Origin: Aquisphaera insulae
GTDB lineage: Bacteria; Planctomycetota; Planctomycetia; Isosphaerales; Isosphaeraceae
DNA length: 64,000 nt
Assembly: GCF_011064615.1 (NCBI RefSeq)
Contig: NZ_JAALJH010000019.1
Coordinates: forward strand, 1-64,000
Reading direction: 5' to 3'
Every line of letters starts with the position of its first letter. Within the stretch, counting starts at the first letter, position 1. The translations under genes and the position numbers were made by a program. The notes under the pieces were generated by a model. That model saw only the letters and a list, made by a program, of their open reading frames with translations, ran no database searches and was not told the DNA's origin. Positions 51,118-59,803 of this stretch are shown here, piece after piece.

Positions 51118-51217
51118 CCATCAAAGCCAATCGAGAAAATCGCATCAAAAGCCATTTTCAGAAAGGACTTGCGATCGACGCGCCGGGGACCACGTCGCGA
51201 CGAACGAAGCCAATTCG
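51118..51217. repeat. Copy 2 of the ~100-bp direct repeat
   Basis: Starts CCATCAAAGCCAATC and ends GAAGCCAATTCG; direct repeat of 50526-50624 with scattered substitutions. It ends about 170 bases before the MBL-fold hydrolase gene, and could carry promoter or regulatory sequence for it. Confidence 0.7.
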
Positions 51218-51385
51218 CGGCGGCGGGGGGAGGGCGAGACGGAGGGTCGGGGGGGATGGCCGTTCGGCCGGCCATCGGTGGGCGTCGAGGTCTCGTCTTG
51301 TCGGGAGATATTCGTTGGCCTAAACTCGGGCATTCGGCTCCAGATCGCCAGCAGGAGGGCCGGGCCGATCGAGGCGGGACCAACG

Positions 51386-52330
51386 ATGGTATTCCAGTTT
51401 GCCGTGCTCGGAAGCGGGTCGAGGGGCAACTCGTCGCTGATCGCCGAGGCGGGCGGTCAGGGGCTGCTCATCGATGCCGGGCTCGGGCCGAGGACGATGG
51501 ATCAGCGGCTCAGGAGCATCGGCGGCGACCTGGCGCGGGTTGCCGCCGTCCTGCTCAGCCACACCCACGGCGATCACGTCGAATCCGGCATGCTCCAGGC
51601 GATGCTCCGGCGGGGGATCGCGCTCTACTGCCACGAGGGGCACCGGGACGAGCTCGAGCACGACCAGGGATTCCAGGACATGGATCGCCAGGGGCTGGTC
51701 CGGCATTACGACGAGGGCCCGTTCCTGGCCCCGGGCGGGTTCCGGATCGAGCCGATCCCGCTCCGGCATGGCGGCCCGACGTACGGGTTCCGGATCGAGT
51801 CCGTCCCGCGGCGGCGGGCCCGGGCCGTCAGCCTGGGTTACGTCACCGACACGGGCTGCTGGTCCGAGGCGATGGCCGACGCCCTGGCGGACGTCGACGT
51901 GCTGGGCGTGGAGTTCAATCACGACGTCGCGATGCAGAGGATGTCCGGGCGCTCCGCCGCCCTGATCGCCCGGAACCTCGGCGACCACGGGCACCTTTCC
52001 AACCGCCAGGGGGCGGAGCTGGTCCGCGCGGTGCTCCACCGGTCGTCGCGCGATCGGGTCCGGCACCTCGTCCTGCTGCACCTCAGCCAGCAGTGCAACC
52101 GGCCGGAGCTCGCCATCCACGAGGCCCGCGAGGCGGTCGAGGAGACGGGCCGGCGGATCCTGATCCACGCCGCACGGCAGTCCCCGGCCCACCCGAACCT
52201 GATCCTCGACACCGCACGCAAGCCACCGTCGTCCGCGCCGGCCCCCCGGCGCCCCGGCCGCTCCCGGACCGCCGCGGCCGCGGCCGCGACCGTGGCGATG
52301 CTCCCCGGCCTCTTCCAGGACAACGCCTGA
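51386..52330 (+). CDS. MBL-fold metallohydrolase, YycJ/WalJ-like
   Basis: 314 residues. It begins FQFAVLGSGSRGNSSLI, the opening of the YycJ-type beta-lactamase-fold family, followed by the metal motif LLSHTHGDHVESG and later histidines and aspartates in YVTDTGCWSE and LGVEFNHD. A zinc- or manganese-dependent phosphodiesterase or 5'-exonuclease-like activity is typical; the precise substrate is unknown. The C-terminal 40 residues are Pro/Arg/Ala-rich and probably disordered. GAGGCGGG lies upstream of ATG 51386. The LpxH-like gene starts 28 bases after its stop, so they are likely cotranscribed. Confidence 0.85.
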   Translation: MVFQFAVLGSGSRGNSSLIAEAGGQGLLIDAGLGPRTMDQRLRSIGGDLARVAAVLLSHTHGDHVESGMLQAMLRRGIALYCHEGHRDELEHDQGFQDMDRQGLVRHYDEGPFLAPGGFRIEPIPLRHGGPTYGFRIESVPRRRARAVSLGYVTDTGCWSEAMADALADVDVLGVEFNHDVAMQRMSGRSAALIARNLGDHGHLSNRQGAELVRAVLHRSSRDRVRHLVLLHLSQQCNRPELAIHEAREAVEETGRRILIHAARQSPAHPNLILDTARKPPSSAPAPRRPGRSRTAAAAAATVAMLPGLFQDNA

Positions 52331-52358
52331 ACGACCCACCTGCCTGGACTCGACCATC

Positions 52359-53087
52359 GTGGCCTACTATTTCGCCAGCGACATCCACCTGCGACCCGAT
52401 CACCCGGACCGCGCGGGGCGGTTCGCCTCATGGTTGCGGTCCCTCGATCGCAACGACGTGCTCTGGATCGTCGGCGACCTCTGCGACTTCTGGATGAGCA
52501 CGCGCTATGCCGAGAGCGAGATCGTCCGCGACGAGGGGTTCGTCGCCCTCGCCGACTTCCGAGCCCGGGGCGGGTCGCTCTTCATCATGCCCGGCAATCA
52601 CGACCTCTGGATGGGGCCGTTCTACGAGTCCACCCTGGGCGCCACGATGGTCGCCGAGCCGCACGAGATGACGATCCATGGACACCGCATCCACATGGTC
52701 CACGGCCACCTCCTGGGTGCCCGCAAGAAGTGGAAGGCCCTCATGGAGACCCGCCAGTTCTTCCGGGCCTTCGGCAAGGTCCCCGGCCCCCTGGCCGGCC
52801 TCCTGGACCGCGTCCTCGATCGAAAGAACCGGAACGACCTCCTGAAGGATGAGGGCCGGCATCTCGCCGTCTTTCGGCGATACGCGGACGCCCAGCGGGA
52901 CAGGGCGGACCTCGTGATCCTGGGGCATGTCCACCGGGCGGTGGATGATTCCGACGGCGTCCCCCGGATGGTGATCCTGGGCGGCTGGCAGCGCAGGTCG
53001 AGCTATCTCCGGATCGATGCCGAGGGCGCGACCTTCCACGTCCTGCCGCCCGTCGCGGAGCCCGTGGGCGTCGGCCCGCCGGCCTGA
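52359..53087 (+). CDS. lpxH: UDP-2,3-diacylglucosamine diphosphatase-like metallophosphatase
   Basis: 242 residues from GTG 52359. Calcineurin-like phosphoesterase motifs are complete: FASDIHL, VGDLCDFW, MPGNHDLW, HMVHGHLLG and LGHVHRAV. The arrangement and length fit LpxH, which hydrolyses UDP-2,3-diacylglucosamine to lipid X and UMP in lipid A synthesis at the inner membrane; planctomycetes commonly retain such genes. A related phosphatase of different substrate cannot be excluded. It follows the MBL-fold gene closely and converges on the rhomboid gene with 20 bases between. Confidence 0.8.
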   Translation: MAYYFASDIHLRPDHPDRAGRFASWLRSLDRNDVLWIVGDLCDFWMSTRYAESEIVRDEGFVALADFRARGGSLFIMPGNHDLWMGPFYESTLGATMVAEPHEMTIHGHRIHMVHGHLLGARKKWKALMETRQFFRAFGKVPGPLAGLLDRVLDRKNRNDLLKDEGRHLAVFRRYADAQRDRADLVILGHVHRAVDDSDGVPRMVILGGWQRRSSYLRIDAEGATFHVLPPVAEPVGVGPPA

Positions 53088-53107
53088 ATTCGACGCCGGC
53101 CGCGAGC

Positions 53108-54358
53108 TCACCGAAGCCGGGCCCGGGCCCGCGCCTCCTCGTCCTGCTGCCGCCAGTAGCGCCTGACTCGCTCCGCCAGCTCCTTGCCGACGAAGTCCTT
53201 CTCCATGGCGATCGTCCGACGGAATTCCTCCCGTTCCTCCTCCGCGAGGGGCCGCGACTCCGCCGCCAGCGCGAGCGCTCGCAGCCGATCGACGGCCGCC
53301 GGATCCGGCCCGAGGCGGAAGACCGGTTCAAAAATGTTCAGGACGTGGGCCGTGATCATCCCCAGGCAGCGGTCGTATTCCGCGCGTTCCGCGTCGCCCA
53401 GGGGCCGTTTCGATGCGGCCAGCGCCAGGGCAAGCCCCCGCCGGAAGGGCGGACGGCCCCCGCCGCTTTCGAGGATGCCTCCGGCCGTTTCGAAGGCCCG
53501 GACGGCATTCTTCCGACCGCCGACGTCCTCCCCGAGCAGGGCCACGACGCCGAGCGTCATGTTCGTCTCCTCGAAGGCCCGCCGCAGCAGGTCCTCGCGG
53601 ACATCTCCGTGGGACGAGCCCCGGCGATGCTCGTCGGCCCACTGCGCCAGCCCGCTCGCCACGATCAGGGCCATGGCAACCTGCCCCACGAGCCAGGCGA
53701 TCGGCCGGCCGTAGAGCCGCAGGAGCCCGCGATGCATCAGGCCGATCGAGACGCCCGCGAGGAGCCCGCCGAGGTGGCCGAGGTTGTCGATGTATCGCGA
53801 GAAGGCCACGCCGAGCAGGCCCGTCATCACGACGGCCTTGGCCATCTGCCAGCCGAGGTCGCTCCCCATCGAGGTCCTGGATCTCCAGCCGACCGTGGCG
53901 CAGAGGCCGATCAGCGCCATGATGACGACCGAGCCCCCGCCCGACTGGTTGAGCGGATTGCTCCCCGCCCAGGCCCTCGCGAGCATGGCCAGGGCATTCC
54001 CCGCGGCGCCGGCGACGAGGTAGATGGCCGCGAAGAGCGAGGAGCCGTACCACGACTCCACCAGCGAGCCCAGGAGGTAGAAGGCGAAGAGGTTCACCCC
54101 CAGGTGGAGGACGCTGAAATGGACGAAGTTGCAGGTCACGAGGCGCCAGACCTGCCCCTGACGGAGCGCGGCGAGGGAGAGGTCCCCGAAGCGTTGACCG
54201 GTGCCGATCCCCCGGATGAGCAGCCCCCACCAGTCCTGGGTCGGATTCTCCCGGTGCGAGAGGATCGCCATCGCCGCGAAGACCAGGAGCCAGGCCAGCG
54301 AGAAGGCCGCCGTGGCGGGGAACTGACGGATTTCTCGCAGGAGGGTGCGGAAGGGCAT
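53108..54358 (-). CDS. Rhomboid-family intramembrane serine protease
   Basis: 416 residues. About seven transmembrane segments span residues 15-245. The rhomboid WR motif region is QVWRLVTCNFVHFSVLHLGVN. The catalytic Ser lies in SGGGSVVIMALIG, a departure from the usual GxSG with an extra Gly-rich lead, and the catalytic His in DNLGHLGGLLAGVSIG. The C-terminal 170 residues are soluble and helical (EDLLRRAFEETNMTLGVVAL onward), not part of the core protease. Membrane protein cleavage is the family role; the substrate is unknown. Confidence 0.85.
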   Translation of the reverse strand: MPFRTLLREIRQFPATAAFSLAWLLVFAAMAILSHRENPTQDWWGLLIRGIGTGQRFGDLSLAALRQGQVWRLVTCNFVHFSVLHLGVNLFAFYLLGSLVESWYGSSLFAAIYLVAGAAGNALAMLARAWAGSNPLNQSGGGSVVIMALIGLCATVGWRSRTSMGSDLGWQMAKAVVMTGLLGVAFSRYIDNLGHLGGLLAGVSIGLMHRGLLRLYGRPIAWLVGQVAMALIVASGLAQWADEHRRGSSHGDVREDLLRRAFEETNMTLGVVALLGEDVGGRKNAVRAFETAGGILESGGGRPPFRRGLALALAASKRPLGDAERAEYDRCLGMITAHVLNIFEPVFRLGPDPAAVDRLRALALAAESRPLAEEEREEFRRTIAMEKDFVGKELAERVRRYWRQQDEEARARARLR

Positions 54359-54445
54359 TGAGGCTCTCTGTGGCTATCGCGAGTCGTCGCGGCGGAGACC
54401 CGGCCGGTCGCCGCTGACCGCGAGATCGGGCTCGCACTTCCGGAA

Positions 54446-55015
54446 TCAGGATAACAACGTGCGGAGCGTATCGAGCCGCCCCTTCCAGTCGGAGTCATCG
54501 AGCACGGGCATCACCCCGGAGGTCTCGATCGGGTCCGGCAGCGACACCCAGGACTTGCAGCCGAGCTGCTCCGGCGTCGGGATCAGGGTGGTCGCCGTCG
54601 GGCGTCGGTAGACTCGAACCACCAGCACCCAGAGGCCTGGCTGACGATAATGGTAACGCTTGAGAATCGTCTCCTCGGTCCAGACGTGATGCGGCATGAG
54701 CGTGGCCAGCCTCTCCAGGTCGGTCACGCGGGCCACCAGCTCGACGTGGGCGAGTCCCGTGATCGGGACCGGATCCTCCGGGCGGGGGACGGGCCCGGCC
54801 CGCCGCGTCCCCCAGGACTCGCTGAGCCCCTGCTCGGCCTGGTGGACGTGGGTGGGGTAGAGCCAGAAGTCCGGATGTTCCGGCCGGAAGACGCCCCCAT
54901 CCTCCTCGATCCCGCCCTTTCGGACCAGGAGAGACTGCCTGCCCTCGAGCAGGGCCCGGCAGACGCCGTCCCACTCCTTGAAGGCGATCCCGCACGCGGA
55001 CGGGAGCTCGTTCAT
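54446..55015 (-). CDS. DUF1802 family protein
   Basis: 189 residues, soluble. It opens with AFKEWDGVCRALLEGRQSLLVRKGG in two parts of the DUF1802 signature and continues with FWLYPTHVHQAE and ILKRYHYRQPGLWVLVVRVYRRP. The family has no established activity. Its ATG overlaps the gpsA stop by four bases (ATGA), so it is translationally coupled to gpsA; why a DUF1802 protein should accompany phospholipid precursor synthesis is unknown. Confidence 0.8.
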   Translation of the reverse strand: MNELPSACGIAFKEWDGVCRALLEGRQSLLVRKGGIEEDGGVFRPEHPDFWLYPTHVHQAEQGLSESWGTRRAGPVPRPEDPVPITGLAHVELVARVTDLERLATLMPHHVWTEETILKRYHYRQPGLWVLVVRVYRRPTATTLIPTPEQLGCKSWVSLPDPIETSGVMPVLDDSDWKGRLDTLRTLLS

Positions 55016-56010
55016 GAATCCCACTCCCCTCGGGGCAGGCGGACCATCAGGTCGTTGACGGCGATGCGCGGGTCTTTCCCCTCGAAGAGGACGCGATGAA
55101 GCTCGGCCGTGATGGGCATCTCGACGCCGATCTTGCGGGCGAGCGCGTGGACGCTACGCGTCGTGGGCACGCCCTCGGCGACGTCGACCATCCCGGCCAG
55201 GATCTGCTCGAGGGACTCGCCCCGCCCGATCCGCTCGCCGACCGACCGATTCCGGCCGAACGGGCTGTAGCAGGTCGTCACCACGTCGCCGAAGCCGGCC
55301 AGCCCGTGGAACGTGGCGGCGAGGCCCCCGAGCGCGACGCCCAGGCGTCCGACCTCCACCAGCCCCCGGGTGATCATGGCCGCCTTGGCGTTGTCGCCGA
55401 ATCCGAGCCCGTCGCAGACACCCGCCGCGATCCCGAGGATGTTCTTGAGGGCCCCCGCGAGCTCCACGCCGACGGCGTCGGGATTGGTGTAGACCCGGAA
55501 TGCCTCGTGGCTGAGCGACTCCTGGACCAGCCGGTTGAGCTCGGGCGAGCGCCCGGCCACGACCACGGAGGCGGGCAGGCCGCGAGCGATCTCCTCGGCG
55601 TGGCTCGGGCCGCTGAGGACGGCCACCGGGCGCGGGCCGGCCGTCTCGAGGATGATCTCCGAGGGTCGGTCGAAGGTGCCGTTCTCGATCCCCTTCACGA
55701 CGCTCAGGAAGGGGACGTTGCGATCCAGATGCCCGGAGGCCAGCTCCATGACCCCCCGCAGGTACGCGGTCGGCACCGCCGCGACGACGAGGTCCGCCCC
55801 GGCGAGGACCTCGGCGAGGCTCGACCGGATCTGGATCTCCGGCGGGATGGGGATCCCGGGCAGGTGGCGGCCGTTGACGCGATCCCGCGACATCGCCGAC
55901 GCATGCTCGGCCGATCTCGACCAGAGGACGACTTCCGGTACGGCCGCGCGGAAGAGGAGCGCCAGCGCCGTCCCCATTCCGCCCGCACCCAGGATCACCA
56001 CGCGTTTCAT
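55012..56010 (-). CDS. gpsA: NAD(P)-dependent glycerol-3-phosphate dehydrogenase
   Basis: 332 residues, full length. GpsA reduces dihydroxyacetone phosphate to sn-glycerol-3-phosphate for phospholipid synthesis in the cytoplasm. The Rossmann motif VVILGAGGMGTALALLF opens it. FLSVVKGIENGTFDRPSEI and LSGPSHAEEIARGLPASVV are family signatures, and the catalytic Lys lies in ELAGALKNILGIAAG, followed by GLGFGDNAKAAMITRGLVE. ATG 56010 begins directly with the NAD-binding strand. It is the first gene of a two-gene unit with the DUF1802 gene. Confidence 0.95.
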   Translation of the reverse strand: MKRVVILGAGGMGTALALLFRAAVPEVVLWSRSAEHASAMSRDRVNGRHLPGIPIPPEIQIRSSLAEVLAGADLVVAAVPTAYLRGVMELASGHLDRNVPFLSVVKGIENGTFDRPSEIILETAGPRPVAVLSGPSHAEEIARGLPASVVVAGRSPELNRLVQESLSHEAFRVYTNPDAVGVELAGALKNILGIAAGVCDGLGFGDNAKAAMITRGLVEVGRLGVALGGLAATFHGLAGFGDVVTTCYSPFGRNRSVGERIGRGESLEQILAGMVDVAEGVPTTRSVHALARKIGVEMPITAELHRVLFEGKDPRIAVNDLMVRLPRGEWDS

Positions 56011-56159
56011 GATGGAGGCATCACCGTTTCATTCGGGTCGGAGACGGCGAGTCTCGTCACCGGCGAAAGTCATAGTATAAGGGCCGCGATGCCTCCGTGA
56101 CAGGCGCACGGAGTCGGCGACCCCGCCCGCGGATCGAGCCTCGGTTGGCGAGGCATCCT

Positions 56160-56540
56160 TTAACCGTCCTGACCGGGCACGTTCCGGAGCCGGATTTCAA
56201 TTCCGGGGTGGGCGGCGGCATACGCCTTGATCGTCCCGGACAGGAGGTACAGAATCGTGGACTCGCCGGCGGCGATGGTGAGCCTGCCCGTTTCCAGCCC
56301 GTGGCGACTGGCGTCAAAGGTCGCCGGCGGCGCGTCGATGGACTCGACCAGGGGCCGAGCCAGGCGGTCGAGATCCTGGCCCTCCGCCGTGAGCGGGATC
56401 CTGGGCCCTCGGCGCTGGAAGGGCCTGGCCTGGAATTCGACCTCCCGCGACGGGATCTGGAGGGAGAGGGAGGGTTGGCACAGGCCGGTTCGTTCGGACG
56501 CCAGGGAGATGCTCCCGGTGATGATCCGAGCTTCTTCATG
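56160..56540 (-). pseudogene. Decayed LysR-type transcriptional regulator
   Basis: An open reading of 127 codons without a plausible start matches the inside of LysR-type regulators. The recognition region reads CQPSLSLQI, then RRGPRIPLTAEGQDLDRLA, the usual end of the HTH-linker, and RLTIAAGESTILYLLSGTIK with AAAHPGIEIRLRN, the first strands of the effector domain. A TAA at 56160 truncates it right after that. The N-terminal helix, the dimerisation part and most of the effector domain are missing or out of frame. It lies 176 bases upstream of malate synthase on the opposite strand, the usual place for a LysR regulator of its neighbour. Confidence 0.72.
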
Positions 56541-56716
56541 CCGAGCGCATCTGGCCCGAGGCCCCGGGCATGGACGCGACGAGCACTGGACGACCCGATG
56601 ATACGGACTACCACCATTGATTCAATAATCTTTATGGAATGGATCGGACTGTTGCGACTTACCGGACGTTCCTAGACTGACCTCAAGCCCACCATCCTGA
56701 AGCGGAGGGCACGACG

Positions 56717-58327
56717 ATGCCTGCATCCGAGACCGAATCGCCGGCCGTCGCCGGCGTGGAGATCCGCGGCCCCATTCGGCCCGGCTACGAGCAGATCCTG
56801 ACCCCGGAGGCCCTGACGCTGGTCGCCTCGCTCCACCGCGAGTTCGAGGGCCGGCGTCGCGAGCTCCTGGCGCGACGAGTCGACGTGCAGGCACGACTCG
56901 ACGGGGGCTGGAACCCCGACTTCCTCGAGGAGACCCGGGCGATCCGCGAGGCCGACTGGAAGGTGGCGCCGATCCCCTCCGACCTGCTCGATCGCCGCGT
57001 CGAGATCACCGGCCCGGTCGATCGCAAGATGGTGATCAACGCCCTCAACTCGGGTGCGCGCGTCTTCATGGCGGACTTCGAGGACGCCCATTCGCCGACC
57101 TGGGAAGGGACCATCGAGGGCCAGGTCAACGTCAGGGACGCCAACCGCGGCGACATCGCGTATGAAAGCCCCGAGGGGAAGAAATATCGGCTGAACCCGA
57201 AGCCGGCCACGCTCATGATCCGCCCCCGGGGCTGGCATCTCGACGAGGCCCACGTCCTGGTGGACGGCCGGCCGGTCTCCGGCTCGATCTTCGACTTCAC
57301 GCTCTACCTGATCCACAACGCCGCGACCCTCAAGGCGAAGGGGAGCGGGCCTTACTACTACCTGCCCAAGCTCGAGAGCCACCTCGAGGCCCGGCTCTGG
57401 AACGACGTCTTCACGCGGGCGGAGGAGGCGCTCGGCCTGCCCGTGGGGACCGCCCGGGCCACGGTCCTGATCGAGACGATCCTGGCGGCGTTCGAGATGG
57501 ACGAGATCCTCTACGAGCTCCGCGACCACATCGTCGGCCTGAATTGCGGCCGGTGGGACTACATCTTCAGCTTCATCAAGAAGTTCCGCGAGCGGCCCGA
57601 GTTCGTGCTGCCGGACCGCGCCCTGGTCACCATGACGACCCACTTCCTCCGGTCATATTCCCAACTGACGATCCGGACGTGCCATCGCCGCGGGGCCTTT
57701 GCCATGGGCGGGATGGCCGCCCAGATCCCCATCAAGAACGACCCCGAGGCCAACGAGAAGGCCCTCCAGAGGGTCCGCGAGGACAAGCTCCGAGAGGCCA
57801 CCGACGGCCACGATGGGACCTGGGTCGCCCACCCCGGCCTGGTGCCGATCGCGCTGGAAGTCTTCGACGCGCGGATGCCCGGGCCCAATCAGCTCGACCG
57901 GCTCCGCGAGGACGTGAACGTCGCGGCGGCCGACCTCCTGGCCGTCCCCGCCGGGCCCATCACCGAGGCCGGCCTCCGCATCAACATCAACGTCGGCCTT
58001 CGCTACCTGGAGAGCTGGCTGCGCGGCAGCGGCTGCGTCCCCATCTTCAACCTGATGGAGGACGCCGCCACCTGCGAGATCTCCCGCACCCAGATCTGGC
58101 AGTGGATCCGGCACCCCGCGGGGAAGCTCGACGACGGCCGCAAGATCACCGTCGAGCTGTTCCGACAGCTCATGGACGAGGAGCTCGGCAAGATCCGCGC
58201 GGACATCGGGCCGGAGGCCTACGACTCGGGCAAGTTCCCGATCGCGCGCCAGATCTTCGACGAGGTCACGACGAGCCCCGCGCTCGTCGAGTTCCTGACC
58301 CTGCCCGCGTACAAGTACCTGGATTGA
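56717..58327 (+). CDS. aceB: Malate synthase A
   Basis: 536 residues, the usual size of the A form. The enzyme condenses glyoxylate with acetyl-CoA to give malate and CoA. The [14 protein letters not shown] signature provides Mg-binding acidic residues, and [20 protein letters not shown] and [16 protein letters not shown] are characteristic. [16 protein letters not shown] and [15 protein letters not shown] mark the C-terminal half with the catalytic Asp region. No isocitrate lyase is in the window. The adjacent convergent glc operon makes glyoxylate from glycolate, which this enzyme would consume. Regulation by the neighbouring LysR remnant seems lost. Confidence 0.95.
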   Translation: MPASETESPAVAGVEIRGPIRPGYEQILTPEALTLVASLHREFEGRRRELLARRVDVQARLDGGWNPDFLEETRAIREADWKVAPIPSDLLDRRVEITGPVDRKMVINALNSGARVFMADFEDAHSPTWEGTIEGQVNVRDANRGDIAYESPEGKKYRLNPKPATLMIRPRGWHLDEAHVLVDGRPVSGSIFDFTLYLIHNAATLKAKGSGPYYYLPKLESHLEARLWNDVFTRAEEALGLPVGTARATVLIETILAAFEMDEILYELRDHIVGLNCGRWDYIFSFIKKFRERPEFVLPDRALVTMTTHFLRSYSQLTIRTCHRRGAFAMGGMAAQIPIKNDPEANEKALQRVREDKLREATDGHDGTWVAHPGLVPIALEVFDARMPGPNQLDRLREDVNVAAADLLAVPAGPITEAGLRININVGLRYLESWLRGSGCVPIFNLMEDAATCEISRTQIWQWIRHPAGKLDDGRKITVELFRQLMDEELGKIRADIGPEAYDSGKFPIARQIFDEVTTSPALVEFLTLPAYKYLD

Positions 58328-58456
58328 CGCCCCGTCCGGAAGTGCTCGCCGCGGAACCCCATCGTCGGCCGTCCGCCCAGCTCGTGACGAGCGACGCGGC
58401 CCCGCGCGACCAGCCGTTCCTCACTGGCTCCGCGGAGGAGGAGCGGCTCGACGTCG

Positions 58457-59803
58457 TCAGGTCGCATTGACGCCGGTTGATGCGAGATCCGGACCGCCAT
58501 AGGCCCGGTCCAGGAGATCGACGGTATGGATGACCCGCACGCGGCTGCCTCGCTCCCTCGCCATCCGGGCGATCTGGAGCAGGCAGCCGATGTTGCCGGC
58601 CGCCACGGCATCCGCGCCCGTCGATTCGATCCGATCCATCTTCCTCAGGCCGAGCCGGGCCGACATCTCGGGCTGCGTCAGGTTGTACGTCCCGGCCGCG
58701 CCGCAGCAGAGCTCGCTCTCGTCCAGGGGGACGAGCTCCAGGCCCGGGATCGACTCGAGCAGCCGCCGGGGCTGGGAACGGACGTGCTGGGCATGGCACA
58801 GGTGGCACGCGTCGTGATAGGCGACCTTCATCGGGACGGGGTGAGTCGGGGTCGCCGCGCCCAGGCCAACCAGGAACTCCGAGACGTCGGCCACCTTCCC
58901 CGCGAAGACCGTCGCGCGCTCCCTGTCGGCGGGCGGCAGCACGCGCGGGTATTCCTTCATGAACGCCCCGCAGCCGGCGGCGTTGACCACGATGGCGTCG
59001 AGGTCGCCGGACCGGAAGGCATCGATGTTCTCCCGGGCGAGGCCGAGCGCCGGCCCCTCCGCGCCGGAATGATAGTGCATCGCCCCGCAACAGACCTGCC
59101 CCCTCGGGACGATGACCTCGCAGCCGTTCCGCCGGAGGACCCGGGCCGTGGCCCGATTCGTCTCCGGCTGGAGCGCGTCGGCGACGCAGCCGGTGAAGAG
59201 CGCCACGCGAGCCCGCCTCGGGCCGATCGGCGGCAGGACCTCCGGCAGCCTCGAACCGGGCCGCGAAAGCCGGGGGAGCATGGCGACCATCGATCGCATC
59301 GTCCGCGGCAGCATCCTCGTCGCCCCGGTTCGTTCCGCCAGGGCGATCAGGCCGAGCTTCTGGGAGATCCACGCCGGCAAGAGTGCGGCCCGAACTCGGC
59401 CCGAATACGGGAACAGGTGATGCAGCACGAGTCGTTCCAGCAGGCTCCGGCGCGAGCCACCGGCAGCCGACTGGTTCATGGCGATCTGGAACGGCTCGAT
59501 CAGGGAGCCGTAGTGCACCCCCGAGGGACAGGCCGATTCGCAGGCCCGGCAGTCGAGGCAGAGGTCGAGGTGCCGGCGGACGGCCGCGCCCATCGCCAGG
59601 CGGCCGTCGGTCACGGCGCGCATCAGGTAGATCCGCCCCCGCGGGCTATCGTTCTCGTTCGAGGTTTCCAGGTACGTCGGGCAGCTCGCCGTGCACAGGC
59701 CGCAGTGGACGCATTCCTGGAAGTTGCGGTAGTCGATCCGCCGCGACAGCCAGTCGAGGTCGATGCCCGCAGACGCCACGTTGTCCTCGGTCGCGACGGT
59801 CAT
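58457..59803 (-). CDS. glcF: Glycolate oxidase iron-sulfur subunit GlcF
   Basis: 448 residues from ATG 59803. Two 4Fe-4S motifs are at the N-terminus: CVHCGLCTASCPTY and CLDCRACESACPSGV. Two CCG domains follow, with GQVCCGAMHYHSG and ELCCGAAGTYN. It passes electrons from the flavin subunits GlcD and GlcE to the membrane quinone pool while glycolate is oxidised to glyoxylate. The start overlaps the glcE stop by four bases (ATGA), so the two are coupled; the longer open frame upstream lies inside glcE. Confidence 0.94.
   Translation of the reverse strand: MTVATEDNVASAGIDLDWLSRRIDYRNFQECVHCGLCTASCPTYLETSNENDSPRGRIYLMRAVTDGRLAMGAAVRRHLDLCLDCRACESACPSGVHYGSLIEPFQIAMNQSAAGGSRRSLLERLVLHHLFPYSGRVRAALLPAWISQKLGLIALAERTGATRMLPRTMRSMVAMLPRLSRPGSRLPEVLPPIGPRRARVALFTGCVADALQPETNRATARVLRRNGCEVIVPRGQVCCGAMHYHSGAEGPALGLARENIDAFRSGDLDAIVVNAAGCGAFMKEYPRVLPPADRERATVFAGKVADVSEFLVGLGAATPTHPVPMKVAYHDACHLCHAQHVRSQPRRLLESIPGLELVPLDESELCCGAAGTYNLTQPEMSARLGLRKMDRIESTGADAVAAGNIGCLLQIARMARERGSRVRVIHTVDLLDRAYGGPDLASTGVNAT

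Noticed and set aside
50161..52497. 778-residue open frame on the plus strand
   Set aside because: Only its first part has a natural composition. The rest runs through repeats and out of frame across the MBL-fold hydrolase gene.
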